From: Bugula neritina
Taxonomy: Eukaryota; Bryozoa; Gymnolaemata; Cheilostomatida; Bugulidae
DNA: 64,000 bases
Reading direction: 5' to 3'
Assembly: GCA_964035545.1 (NCBI GenBank)
Contig: OZ037772.1
Coordinates: forward strand, 2,550,501 to 2,614,500
The notes beneath the pieces are model-generated. The model was given only the letters and a program-made list of their open reading frames with translations. It was not told where the DNA came from and made no database searches. The position numbers were made by a program, and so were the translations under genes. How positions within the stretch are numbered: the stretch's first letter is position 1; every line of letters starts with the position of its first letter. Below, in pieces: positions 51,542 through 63,000 of this stretch.

Positions 51542-52430
51542 TTATGTGATGTTGCCCAGGTAGTGCTTACGTGCATGTCTGCATGTGGATAGAATTTCAT
51601 TTCTGTTAAGGGAAGATTTGCTGGGCTGGTATATTATGAAATATTTTTCCCATAGGCAGAGGTTGCATCTTTTAGTGACTTTGTTGTATGAGTTGGTCTT
51701 TTTCATAATTTTCCATGTTATGTCAAAATGGGTGTTCTTGTCTTTTAGTTTCCAGATATATTTGCTCAATTCAGTATGGTTCTTTTTGTTTTGTTGTTAA
51801 AAGTTGATTTGTGGTTATAAAATCTGGTTTTGAATTCTGTTTCTGATGTTCCCACGTAAGTCTGGGGTTGGCTGCCATCTTTGGTTGTAACTGTAGCTTG
51901 GTATATGATGCACTTTGTGAGGCATTTTCCATCTAGTGGGCACACTGTGCTGTTTCTGCAGTTACATTCTCGAGGAGGTTGGTTTGCTGGGTTGAGTAAT
52001 CTTTTATTGTGGCTGTTGATTATGTTGTTTAAATTTCTGCAGCAGCTGTAACTGAGTTTTATGTTGTTTTTGTTGAAAATTTTGTAGAGTTTGTGGTCTT
52101 TGGGTATTTCTTCCTCCAGAATTTAAAAAAATTGTTTTCCCAGGTTGCTTGATACACTTTTGGAGAATGGGGGGTTATACCATGTGATGTTTCTTCGTCT
52201 TTCTCTTTTTGGTCTGCTAGTGGTGTGTGTTGGCTGGAATGTTAGGTTATGTGTGTATCCACTTTTACTTAGAGCTTCTTGGTGTATTTTTGTTGTTTGA
52301 CTGAAGACTTCTTCGTTAGATGAGAGATTGGAGAGCCTGTTGTTTATGGCTTGTGGGATGTTTCTTGTGATATGGGGTGGATGGTTGGATTTGAAGTTTA
52401 CATATAGGATTTCGCTGTTAGGTTTTACAT
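51542..52430 (-). pseudogene. Penelope-like ORF, C-terminal region with GIY-YIG endonuclease
   Basis: N-terminal part: NITWYNPPFSKSVSSNLG and HKLYKIFNKNNIKLSYSCC. After a TAA near 52,127 the same frame continues to the endonuclease: CNCRNSTVC, CLTKCIIYQATV, TYVGTSETEFKTRFYNH (GIY-YIG variant). A base shift near 51,790 separates the final block KRCNLCLWEKYFI and STCRHARKHYL. So at least one stop and one frameshift. GIY-YIG provides target cleavage in this class. Confidence 0.8.
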
Positions 52431-52434
52431 GGGG

Positions 52435-52514
52435 TTTACTGCACGAAACTATATAGTCGTGTAAGATTTTTTAAATAAAATATATATGTATCATTAACAA
52501 TCTGAACACACTAC

Positions 52515-52520
<6 letters not shown>
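52435..52520 (+). repeat. Partial inverted copy of the Penelope terminal repeat
   Basis: Contains CTGCACGAAACTATATAGTC, i.e. the 3' half of the hammerhead including GAAA, stem III and the cleavage site. It lacks CTGAGGA and the 5' arm of stem II, so it cannot form a ribozyme alone. Confidence 0.85.
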
Positions 52521-52525
<5 letters not shown>

Positions 52526-52566
<41 letters not shown>

Positions 52567-52849
52567 TTATCCTTATGCAGCCCAGAGAGAAACTCAGTCA
52601 TCATGAACTTCAATGTAAATAATTTTAATATAAAATAATACATATTATGATATAATATAATATTATATTACTCTTTCGGGATAATTATTCTATTTATACT
52701 AACACCTGTTTATTTGAAGTACTTTAATAAGTTTTACTTTAAATTTATTTCTCAAACTAGCATGTCAGTTAAATATAAAAGTACAATCACACATACAACA
52801 TGTAGACATGCAGTGATATACATTATAAAGCATATTATGTTGGTGAAAC
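52526..52849. other. TA run and AT-rich DNA
   Basis: (TA)n at about 52,518-52,562, then nothing recognised up to the satellite. Confidence 0.5.
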
Positions 52850-54606
52850 GTTATACAGTATATTATGCTATACAGTATATTATGCTATACAGTATAGTAT
52901 GTTATACAGTATATTATGTTATACAGTATATTATGTTATACAGTATTTTATTTTATACAGTATACTATGTTATACAGTATACTATGTTATACAGTATATT
53001 ATGTTATACAGTATACTATGTTATACAGTATATTATGTTATACAGTATAATATGTTATACAGTGTATTATGTTATACAGTATACTATGTTATACAGTATA
53101 TTATGTCATACAGTATATTATGTTATACAGTATACTCTGTTATACAGTCAACTATGTTATACAGTATACTATGTTATACAGTATATTATGTTATACAGTA
53201 TACTATGTCATACAGTATACTATGTTTTACAGTATATTATGTTATACAGTATATTGTGTTATACAGTATACTATGTTATACAGTATATTATGTTATACAG
53301 TATATTATGCTATACAGTATATTATGTTATACAGTATACTATATTATACAGTATACTATGTTATACAGTATATTATGTTATACAGTATACTATGTTATAC
53401 AGTATATTATGTTATACAGTATATTGTGTTATACAGTATACTATGTTATACAGTATACTATGTTATACAGTATATTATGTTATACAGTATATTGTGTTAT
53501 ACAGTATATTATGTCATACAGTATATGCTATGTTATACGGTATATTATGTTATACAGTATATTATGTTATACAGTATACTACGTTATACAGTATATTATG
53601 TTATACAGTATACTATGTTATACAGTATACTATGTTATACAGTATACTATGTTATACAGTATATTATGTTATACAGTATATTGTGTTATACAGTATATTA
53701 TGTCATACAGTATATGCTATGTTATACGGTATATTATGTTATACGGTATATTATGTTATACAGTATATTATGTTATACAGTATACTATGTTATACAGTAT
53801 ACTATGTTATACAGTATACTATGTTATACAGTATACTATGTTATACAGTATATTATGTTATACAGTATATTGTGTTATACAATATATTATGTTATACAGT
53901 ATACTATGTTATACAGTATACTATGTTATACAGTATATTATGTTATACAGTATATTATGCTATACAGTATACTATGTTATACAGTATATTATGTTATACA
54001 GTATACTATGTTATACAGTATACTATGTCATACAGTATACTATGTTATACAGTATACTATGTTATACAGTATATTATGTTATACAGTATACTATGTTATA
54101 CAGTATACTATGTTATACAGTATACTATGTTATACAGTATATTATGTTATGCAGTATACTATGTTATACAGTATATTATGTTATGCAGTATATATTATGT
54201 TATACAGTATACTATGTTATACAGTATACTATGTTATACAGTATACTATGTTATACAGTATACTATGTTATACAGTATACTATGTTATACAGTATATTAT
54301 GTTATGCAGTATATTATGTTATACAGTATATTATGTTATACAGTATATTATGTTATACATTATATTGTGTTATACAGTATACTATGTTATACAGTATATT
54401 ATGTTATACAGTATACTATGTTATACAGTATATTATGTCATACAGTATACTATGTTATACAGTATATTATGTTATACAGTATACTATGCTATACAATATA
54501 TTATGTCATACAGTATATGCTATGTTATACAGTATATTATGTTATACAGTATATTATGTTATACAGTATACTATGTTTTACAGTATATTTTGTCATACAG
54601 TATACA
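52850..54606 (+). repeat. 17-bp satellite array, inverted relative to 3.65-5.86 kb
   Basis: Unit GTTATACAGTATACTAT, the reverse complement of the left array's unit, about 103 copies. All three plus frames stay open, giving long Tyr/Ile-rich frames that I reject as genes. Variants (GCTATACAG, GTCATACAG, TTGTGTTATAC) recur at intervals, showing higher-order structure. Confidence 0.95.
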
Positions 54607-55300
54607 ATCATTCACCACCATGTCAGTCAAATAATATAATATAAAGTATATTATGTAGCAACAGCTGGGCTGTGGTGAAACTCTACCAGTCTAAATGCTT
54701 ACATGCAGACATGCATATTTAATTAATTCAAACATTTTAAAAATGAACTTAAAACTCAAGAATTTAAAATATGAAACAAAATAATGTGTCCTATAAAAAT
54801 AGCACTAGATTTTAGAAGCAAGTATTTTACACTTGAACATGCAGAATTTGTACAGCTTATAATGATGACATTGTTGAATTGATACACACCTCTGATTGGA
54901 TGGGTTTTACATAATAAAACAATCGTTCATCACTTTTATTATTAGTCTAAGGTTGACAATAATTTACACTGTTATAGTTATTGGTTGTAAACTGATTAAT
55001 TCATCATTAAGTACTTGTTTGCTGCTGCCTGGTTTATCACTGCTCATCATGATTTTAATAACAAGGAAATTATCTTCTCCTGTTGTCTCCAGGTGCTACT
55101 GTATTTGACAGGTTTCCCTGTTAATAAAGTAATTTTATACTGTTACTGATGACATCAACAAATACTTGTGTAGGGAAACAATTGACCTTTTTCTACAACA
55201 GGAAAAGAATTGGTAAGACACGTACTAATAATATTACATACTTTATTTCATCAATTCACTTATCCTTAATCTAATTGATCAAAAGCTATTTGCATGTAGG
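54607..55300. other. No feature recognised
   Basis: AT-rich, short frames only. Confidence 0.5.
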
Positions 55301-55304
55301 CTAT

Positions 55305-55840
55305 TTTATAAATTGTTCTTAAAACTAATTTGAGTGTACCTATACAATACTAGGTTTATATGACTGTAGTATATTGCTGAGTGCACATAGGCAGTGTCAA
55401 TAATTATAGTTACTGTAGACTTTGCTCTTAGTGATCTGGTTGGAATAATTTACAGTCCAGTTCTTCGTGATGGAAAATTTTTATCTGCGGAGCAACTCTA
55501 ATTGAGAAACTGTTATCTAAAGTTTGTTACTTCAAGTACTATATAAATATTATTAGCAGCTTGACATTTGTTATCATTAAGGAGTGTTTAATATGAATAT
55601 AATACTTGAGATAAACATTCTCATGTGATATACTGCAACCTAAAGTTATATCATATGACTTGACTATCTCTACTAGAGTTAGGGTGGGTCACCTGACAGC
55701 CCACACATATCCATACACTGCAACACATACTGTAGGAATACTGGCACAGCTGAAGCTAGGCTGGCTAATAAGTATGGAGTAGTTGACCCAGCAGTTAGAT
55801 ACTTTGTTATAGAGACTCTAACTTTCTAGTAGTAGAAATA
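55305..55840. repeat. Local segmental repeat, copy a
   Basis: Contains AATTTACAGTCCAGTTCTTC, GGTGGGTCACCTGACAGCCC and GCTAGGCTGGCTAATA. Copies b and c share the first part; c also shares the last part. Confidence 0.8.
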
Positions 55841-55845
55841 AAAGC

Positions 55846-56275
55846 AAGAGTGTCCAACCTTTTCAGAAGGAGGGCCACTACAGGAAAGCAATTAATACTT
55901 CATGACGAAGGCCATATTGGACACGTTAGCTTGCTCTGATAGCCACAGCATCAGCATTTTTAAATTTACTTTATTCCAAATTCCTATAAATCACTACACA
56001 ATAAAGTTCCAATAGTTACTGTTTTATAGCATGTGTATAAGTAAGACATTAGAAAGATAGCTTCTCACTCTAATCCATGTATACATGTGAAATATTTTTT
56101 TAGTTTTTTGCTTTTGAGGGCCACATATAAATGTAGGCTGGGGGCCACTTAAATGTAGGCTGGGAGCCACATAAATGTGGGCTGGGGGCCACATAATTGT
56201 AGGCTGGGGGCCACATAAATGTAGGCTGGGGGCCACATCCGGCCTGGGCCGCCTGTTGAAAAGCCCTGCTTTAAA
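55846..56275. mobile_element. hAT-like nonautonomous element with 20-bp internal repeats
   Basis: Left end GTGTCCAACCTTTTCAG-AAGG-AGGGCCAC and right end GGCCGCCTGTTGAAAAGC are imperfect inverted repeats of the kind seen in hAT elements. The interior has about five units of AATGTAGGCTGGGGGCCACA. A clean 8-bp target duplication is not evident. Confidence 0.5.
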
Positions 56276-56564
56276 TAGTTGGTATAATTATAAGTATGCC
56301 AGTGACCTAAAATTTAATGGTCACTCTAGTGTTACTTTACACTTAACACAATTCAAATATTGTATATAATAATCTACTATACTCCATTAGTATAGTATAG
56401 TAGTTGTCACCACCTGCAGGATGGTCACATGACCACTGCTACTTCTCAGACAGTTTACTAAATAACAGAATAAGAAGAATGATAGCTGATCAGATGTATA
56501 ATAACATAGTTTATCAGTTCACTTGAAGTCTTAAATTATTTTTGTTGAAAGTTAGTCGCTTGCA

Positions 56565-56920
56565 TTTTAAAACTTGTTAATAAAACTATTATAACTATAC
56601 AATACTAGGTTTATATTATGTGACTGCAATGGAATATTTACAATGAAATTTACAGTCCAGTTCTTCGTGATGGAAATTTTTTATCTGCAGAAGAGCTCTA
56701 ACTGAAAAACTGTTATCTAAAGTTTGTTACTTAAAGTACTATACAAATATTATTAGCAGCTTGACATTTGTTATCATTAAGGGGTGTTTAACATAAATAT
56801 AATACTTGAGATAAACATTCTCATGTGATATAATGTAACCTGAAGTTATATCATATGACTTGACTATCTCTACTAGAGTTAGGGTGGGTCACCTGACAGC
56901 CCACACATATCTACACTGGT
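56565..56920. repeat. Local segmental repeat, copy b
   Basis: Matches 55,305-55,700, ends at CCCACACATATC where another insertion starts. Confidence 0.8.
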
Positions 56921-56923
56921 GTC

Positions 56924-57945
56924 AGGTGATAATGGTACAATTGGCAAAATAGGTAAAACTATATAGCACATTTTCAATATTAAGGTTTGAGGCAGGTTAA
57001 GTAGTTAAAAAGAAGTTAAGGTTTGAGAATGAGGTTCTTAGTTTGGGGTTTGGGTTTTGAGTTTGTGGTTTACCCTCCTAATTACGCTTAACGTACTGTA
57101 CGCCATAACAGCAAATTTCAGCCATTCCTGGTATAAGTTGCAGTGTTAATCAAGCACTGCTTGGCTCAAAAAATCACACCAGGCAGAGTTGATATGGTAC
57201 TATAAAATTTAAAAAGTCCTTTCCGCTGGTTTGTTTTACTCGCTTATTGTTGATTTAATTTAATAAATTCAAAAGTTTCAAAGGATTAAAATATCTTTTT
57301 CCCCTTGCTTGAATTAAATTCAGCTTAAAAATGTAGATTTCACTAATTACTAAAGTATGCAAACCAACAATGTAAAAATTAATTGGACAGCTTAAATATT
57401 TTTATTATTCAAATTAGTTTGCACAATTATATATTTAATAGACACATATATTTAAAGGAGAGGTTTCTTTTTTTAAATGCTTTTATCTAGTCAAGAACAT
57501 TATTATCACATTTTTTGAAAATAATGTTGCAATAATTTGTGAATAATATTCAAAGGAGTACAAGTAACCGCAGACAAGAATTAGCCTTATTATGATTGGT
57601 CATAGCTCAACGTCATGCGTTGTACTTTTCTCAGTGTGTGACGCATGTCGACCAAACGTAACAGCAGGGCAATTTTATTTTTACCGTACGGTAAGTGTGA
57701 ATAAGGGGTTAGAGTTGAGGGTTTGAGTTTGGAGTTTAAGAAAACTTATAAACACCAGTAAGCCATTTTTTCCTGCTAGGCTTTTTCCATTTGTGCCCTT
57801 GATACCAGAACCATTATTACCTGCGTGCCATTCTACCTGCGTGCCATTTTATTTGTGCCATTTTATACCTGTGCCAATTTACCTGTGCCATTATTACTTG
57901 TGCCGTTATTACCTGTGCCATTTTGCCTCTGCCATTATTACCTAA
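56924..57945. mobile_element. Possible DNA transposon or MITE with minisatellite end
   Basis: The left end AGGTGATAATGGTAC and inverse right end TAGGTAATAATGGC are similar inverted repeats. The right 170 bp are tandem units of about 15 bp (ACCTGTGCCATTATT). It interrupts the b/c duplication. No transposase. No target duplication identified. Confidence 0.4.
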
Positions 57946-57984
57946 AATCAACTACACTACATCACATGCTGTAGGAACACTATG

Positions 57985-58340
57985 GCACTCTAATTGAAAA
58001 ATTGTTATCTATAAAGTTTGTTACTTAAAGTACTATACAAATATTATTAGTAACTTGACATTTCTTATCCCTAAGGGGTGTTTAATATAAATATAATACT
58101 TGAGATAAACATTCTCATGTGATATAATGTAGCCTGAAGTTATATCACATGACATGACTATTTCTACTAGAGTTAGGGTGGGTCACCCCACAGCCCACAC
58201 ATACAACTACACTATACACCACATGCTGTAGGAACACTGGCACAGCTGAGGCTAGGCTGACTAATAGGTATGGAATAGTTGACCCAGCAGTTATATACTT
58301 TGGTATAGAAACTCTAACTTTCTAGTATTAGAATATAAAT
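57985..58340. repeat. Local segmental repeat, copy c
   Basis: Matches 55,495-55,838 (AAAGTTTGTTACTT ... GTAGGAACACTGGCACAGCT ... CTCTAACTTTCTAGTA). Confidence 0.8.
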
Positions 58341-58821
58341 AATTCTCTAAAGAATTGGTATATCAGAAAGAGAGTCACTCAACACCAATTAACTTGGTTG
58401 TCTCAATCAGAGCTGCTCTCTGTGTAGTTCAGTTTGTTTTAAAGGTTCTCTGAAGCTTCCCCAGTCTTTATGAGCTCTCTTTAGATATATACAATAGTTT
58501 TAATACAATACAAAGACAATCATTGTTAACACATGTTAAGTAACAGAACAGGAATAAGGCCTCTCTGATAGTTATTTGAATATCTACAAGAAGTATAACT
58601 AAATATACAATAATAACTACATATCTAGAAACATGCAGAATATTATACTAGAAGAAATCTCTTGTAACAAAGTATTGTTACATAACTGGAAGATAGAGAA
58701 ACTATATTTCTCAATTCAGAACACAATCTGCAATCAGCATTCAGTGCTGAAATTAAGCAAAAGCGATGACAGTTGTTATATGAATATAATAATATCATGA
58801 TGTAAATAATGATCATGATAT
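58341..58821. other. AT-rich flank of element D
   Basis: Nothing recognised. Confidence 0.5.
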
Positions 58822-59126
58822 TGTGGTGGCTCGTGGAGCTACCAGCAACACAATACGCAAGGTTGCGTATTGACCCGGAACAATGTATTAGCCAATTAGC
58901 TAGGCTGTTTTATGAGAGTAGTAGCAGCTTCGCGCTACTAGCTCAGTTGAGGATAGTGCTGTAAATTAAATAGACGTGCGTATCATTACTGTTGTACATT
59001 AGATTTTATTATGTATTCTTGTATTAAAATATAACGATATCTACTCGACTTAACTCGGTGAAGTTTCTCTAGTGATAAATAGACTCTCTTGGTGGCACAT
59101 CAACCCTAAATCTGAAAATCATAACA
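58822..59126 (+). repeat. Element D 5' LTR
   Basis: 305 bp, TGTGGTGGCTCGTGG...ATAACA, related to but clearly diverged from the LTR of B. Confidence 0.85.
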
Positions 59127-59159
59127 GTGGTGGCAGCAGTGGGATAGTGTATATCAAAG

Positions 59160-60026
59160 ATGGAGACTGAAAATACTAGAATGCAACCACCCCCAGTAGA
59201 AGGTGAGCGTAGAAATGCTGTTAATCCTGTGAATCGTGAGGGAGAAGAAGCTTATAGACATTGCTTGAAAGCTCCCACCTTTACTGGGTCGGAAGATGTC
59301 GAACAATTTATACAGAAATTTAGAGAGGTAATGGAGGTTGCTCAATGGCCGCATAGAGTGGCCCTTATTCAATTGCGGAGAGCGATGACGGAGCAAGCCA
59401 AGCCGTACGGAGTGGGAACGGACGTAGACGAAATACTGGCTGCGCTGCGGGCCCGTTTTGGCATCTCCGTAATAGACGCTAGGACCAAGTTAGAGAGATT
59501 GTGCCGCACCCCGCGGACCTCGCTGCAAGAACATGCCGCGACGGTGAAGAAGCTGGCGCAGATTGCATATAGCGATCGGCCAGCACAACACCAAGAGCGT
59601 TACACCTATGACGCCTTTGTCCAGTCACTAAACGACCTGGGCCTGGACCATCACCTACGAGCTAAAGGGATAACCAGAATAGAGGATGCCCTGAAGGCTG
59701 GAGAAGCTTACCTGTTGGCTACCCAAATGCATCGAGCACAAAGGAACCCACCAGTAGTTGGAGTCAGCGCTGCCAGGGCTACGACAGGTCCCGAAGCCCT
59801 CCCGCTGGAAGCCGAAGTGGACCGTATGGTAGAGATGCTGGGACAACTGGTAACCATTCTGGCCGGTGCTGGCCCCGGTCAGGCCCTGCGGGTGCCCCCA
59901 ACGCCTGTGGGGCAGGGCTGGAGTAGCGCTGATCAGGACCAGGGACAGAAAAGACGACCCCAATACCAGGGGGCGTTAAACTGTCACGGCCCGCGGACAC
60001 TCTCCCTCCCCGCGGGCCGCAACTGA
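59160..60026 (+). CDS. Element D gag, lacking the zinc knuckle
   Basis: 288 residues from METENTRMQPPP. The capsid-like core (FTGSEDVEQFIQKFREVM ... AQIAYSDRP) aligns with A and B. In place of the CCHC knuckle of A and B there is a Gln/Arg-rich stretch with a single Cys-His pair (LNCHGP). RNA packaging by this protein would be impaired or different. Confidence 0.8.
   Translation: METENTRMQPPPVEGERRNAVNPVNREGEEAYRHCLKAPTFTGSEDVEQFIQKFREVMEVAQWPHRVALIQLRRAMTEQAKPYGVGTDVDEILAALRARFGISVIDARTKLERLCRTPRTSLQEHAATVKKLAQIAYSDRPAQHQERYTYDAFVQSLNDLGLDHHLRAKGITRIEDALKAGEAYLLATQMHRAQRNPPVVGVSAARATTGPEALPLEAEVDRMVEMLGQLVTILAGAGPGQALRVPPTPVGQGWSSADQDQGQKRRPQYQGALNCHGPRTLSLPAGRN
59975..60019 (+). promoter_or_regulatory. 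-1 frameshift signal, element D
   Basis: Heptamer GTTAAAC (59,975-59,981), spacer TGTCA, arms CGGCCCGCGG (59,987-59,996) and CCGCGGGCCG (60,010-60,019), a perfect 10-bp stem with a 13-nt loop. Confidence 0.8.
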
Positions 60027-63000
60027 AGGAATATGGTGGAACACGCCGTCGTCTGTCCGTACGGACACGACGGAACACTCCACCCGAGTGGCAGGTACCA
60101 CGCAGGACTAGTAGGCCCGCACAACGGCCAAGTACCTTCTCCCTGCCACTCGCTAACCGGTTTCACCGGTTACCTCGGGAAGAGGAGCCCGCCACTGAAA
60201 TGGAGCCAGAAGGCCCAGTGGAGAGGCCCGAACCCCGCCGGCACCAACCTCGCCGCCGGAAGCCCCGTAAACCACGGGTGAAACCCCCGCCGTCCTGTCA
60301 AACCAGGACAGCACATGCGGGGGGGGTGAAAGTACAACCACATGGAGAGAGCTATTTCCTACCCGGAAAGGTGGCCGGCAACGCCGTCACTTTCCTGCTC
60401 GACTCCGGTTGTACTACCAACCTTCTCAGTCGTAGAGTCTTTGAGGCACTGCCCCGCCGGGACAGGGATAGAGTACGACCGTATACGGGGGAACATGGCA
60501 CCCTGGCAGACGGGTCATGTATTCCCTTTTATGGTATTATCGAGCTCCCTGGGCGTGTCCGAGATCAGGCTGTACAGGAGACCTTTATCATAGGTCAACT
60601 GGAGGAAGATGCTATCCTCGGAATGCCCTTCTTGAAGCAACACCAGTGCCGAATAGACTTTAGTAAGTCGGTGGTGCTGATGGGCGGGCGAGAACTCGCC
60701 TGTGTGGATAAGTTTGGGCGTCCTCTGGTGGGCGGTGTTCAGGTAGTTCGAAACTGCACCGTACCCGGACGCTCCAGAGCTACTATCCACTGCCGAGTGA
60801 ACAGCAACCGGATAGCCAGGCTCGGGGTCGTTGAAGGCGCGCACAAAAGGATCCAACTCGCCAGTAGTTTAAACCGACTAACTGAGCGAGGGGAGGTCTT
60901 AGTGCAGTGTGTCAACCCCTTTACCGAGCCCATTGAGCTCCCAGCTGGGTCAATGCTGGGCCGGTTCCACTCCGTCCAAGAAGAGGACGTGGGCCCGTCG
61001 CTGGGTGACGCGACGGAGGCACCCCCTCGACACCCTATTCAGGGACGAGGGGCAGTCCCAACACATCTCCGGGAGTTATACGAAACAGCCAGTGGTGGCT
61101 GCGCGAGTAACCGAGAACGCCAAGCTATGGCTAAGTTACTACGCGACTACGGTGATGTGTTCAGCAGCGGAGAGCATGACGTGGGACTGACTGGAATTGT
61201 CAGACACGAAATACCGCTGACTGCAGGGACAGTCCCTGTCCGGCAGCCCACGCGCAGGCTGGGGCCGGAGAAAGAGAAGGAGGTTAGCTGACAAGTACGG
61301 GATCTTCTGGACCGGGGACTGATAGAGCCCGCCCATAGTGCGTGGAGCTCGCCAGTCGTACTGGTCCGGAAGAAAGACGGCAGTTGGCGGTTCTGTGTGG
61401 ACTACCGCAAACTCAATAGCGTAACCATACAGGACGCCTACCCTCTACCTCGTATTGACGAGTCATTGGACGCCCTAGCCGGCAGCAAGTACTTCAGTAC
61501 GTTAGACTTGCTAAGCGGCTATTGGCAGGTTCCTCTGAGTCCCGACGCCCAAGAGAAAGCGGCGTTTATCACACGGGACGGTTTGTGGAAGTGGAAGGTG
61601 CTGCCCTTCGGGTTAACCTCCGCCCCAGCCACCTTCCGGAGGCTGATGGAACAAGTCCTTAGCGGACTCCATTGGAAGACACTGCTGGTCTACCTCGATG
61701 ATGTCATCGTAATCTCTCCAGACCTCGAGACACATGTCAGTCGTCTGCAGGAGGTTTTCGAGAGACTCCGAGGTGCCGGTCTCAAGCTCAAACCTTCCAA
61801 GTGCGCTCTATTGCAGCCGGAGGTCAAGTACCTGGGGCACGTTGTCGGTCGAAACGGCGTGGCAACGGATCCCGAAAAGGTACGGGCGATAGAAGACTGG
61901 GTCACCCCCCAAGACTTGACCGGACTCCGGGCTTTCTTGGGGCTGGTAGGGTATTACAGGCAATACATACCAGACTTTGCGGGCATAGCCCAGCCGTTAA
62001 ACCGGCTCACCGCAAAGAGTGACGTGGCAGTGGACCCCAGTCGAACAAGAAGCGTTCGACCGCCTCAAGGGCTGCCTACTAACGGCGCCCATCTTGGCCT
62101 ACCCAGACCCCACTCTGGAGTACATCCTCGACACGGACGCCAGTGACCAAAATGTTGGCGCTGTGCTGTCACAAGTGCAAGAAGGCCGAGAGGTAGTAGT
62201 AGCCTACTACAGCAAGTCTCTCTCACCCGCTGAACGAAATTACTGCACTACCCGCAAGGAGCTGCTGGCAGTAATCAAGTCAGTGAAGCACTTCAGACCC
62301 TACCTATACGGCAGGAAGTTCCGGCTGCGTACGGATCATGCCTCGCTGATCTGGTTGTGCAGGAGAGCAGAGCCCTCTAGTCAGGTCGCCCGGTGGCTCG
62401 AAACCCTAGCTGAATTCTCATACCGGATCGAACATCGACCGGGCAAGAGACACAGCAATGCGGATGGGTTAAGTCGCCGACCTGACGGAGGTTGCAAACA
62501 GTGTCTCAACATCGAGAGGAGGGATGGAGGTCCCCCGCGATGCGAGTTGGAGACGCTGGCTCATCACGGAGCACCGTTTGACTGGGACCAAGGTCAACTC
62601 AGACAAAGAGTTGATGAGTCCCCGGAGGATGTACAAAACCTCCGCGCCAACCCTGTATTGGCCGGTAATGTTCGAGAGCTGAAGAAGCTCCAAGAAGAGC
62701 TGCCTGGAGTCGTGGCAGACATATACCGGGCCAAAAGGGAAGGGCGACGACCCAGCGAGGAACGCATATGACAGGGATGCGCCGAGTTCCGGCTATACTG
62801 TCAGCGTTGGGACTCGCTGCGGATCGGGCAGGATGGGTTGCTAACCATCTCTCTAGCTGCCAGCGGCAGACACCCGGAAAGGAAGAGGGTAGTCTGCCCC
62901 ACGGCCATCCGCCGTGAGTTGATTTGGGATACTCACAAACAGGCCCACGCAGGGGTCAAGAGAGTGATATCCAAATTACGACTCCGGTGGTATTGGCCGC

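Larger units (their letters stand above)
51196..52525 (-). mobile_element. Penelope-like element fragment
   Basis: Minus strand. The body encodes the C-terminal part of a Penelope-like protein. It is bounded by inverted copies of about 85-95 bp (51,196-51,283 and 52,435-52,520), as often seen at the pseudo-LTR ends of these elements. The 3' terminal repeat contains a hammerhead ribozyme. The reverse transcriptase core is missing. Confidence 0.8.

Noticed and set aside
52714-54644. Three overlapping plus-strand frames of 521-641 codons
   Set aside because: Same satellite, inverted; no frame preference, no domain.
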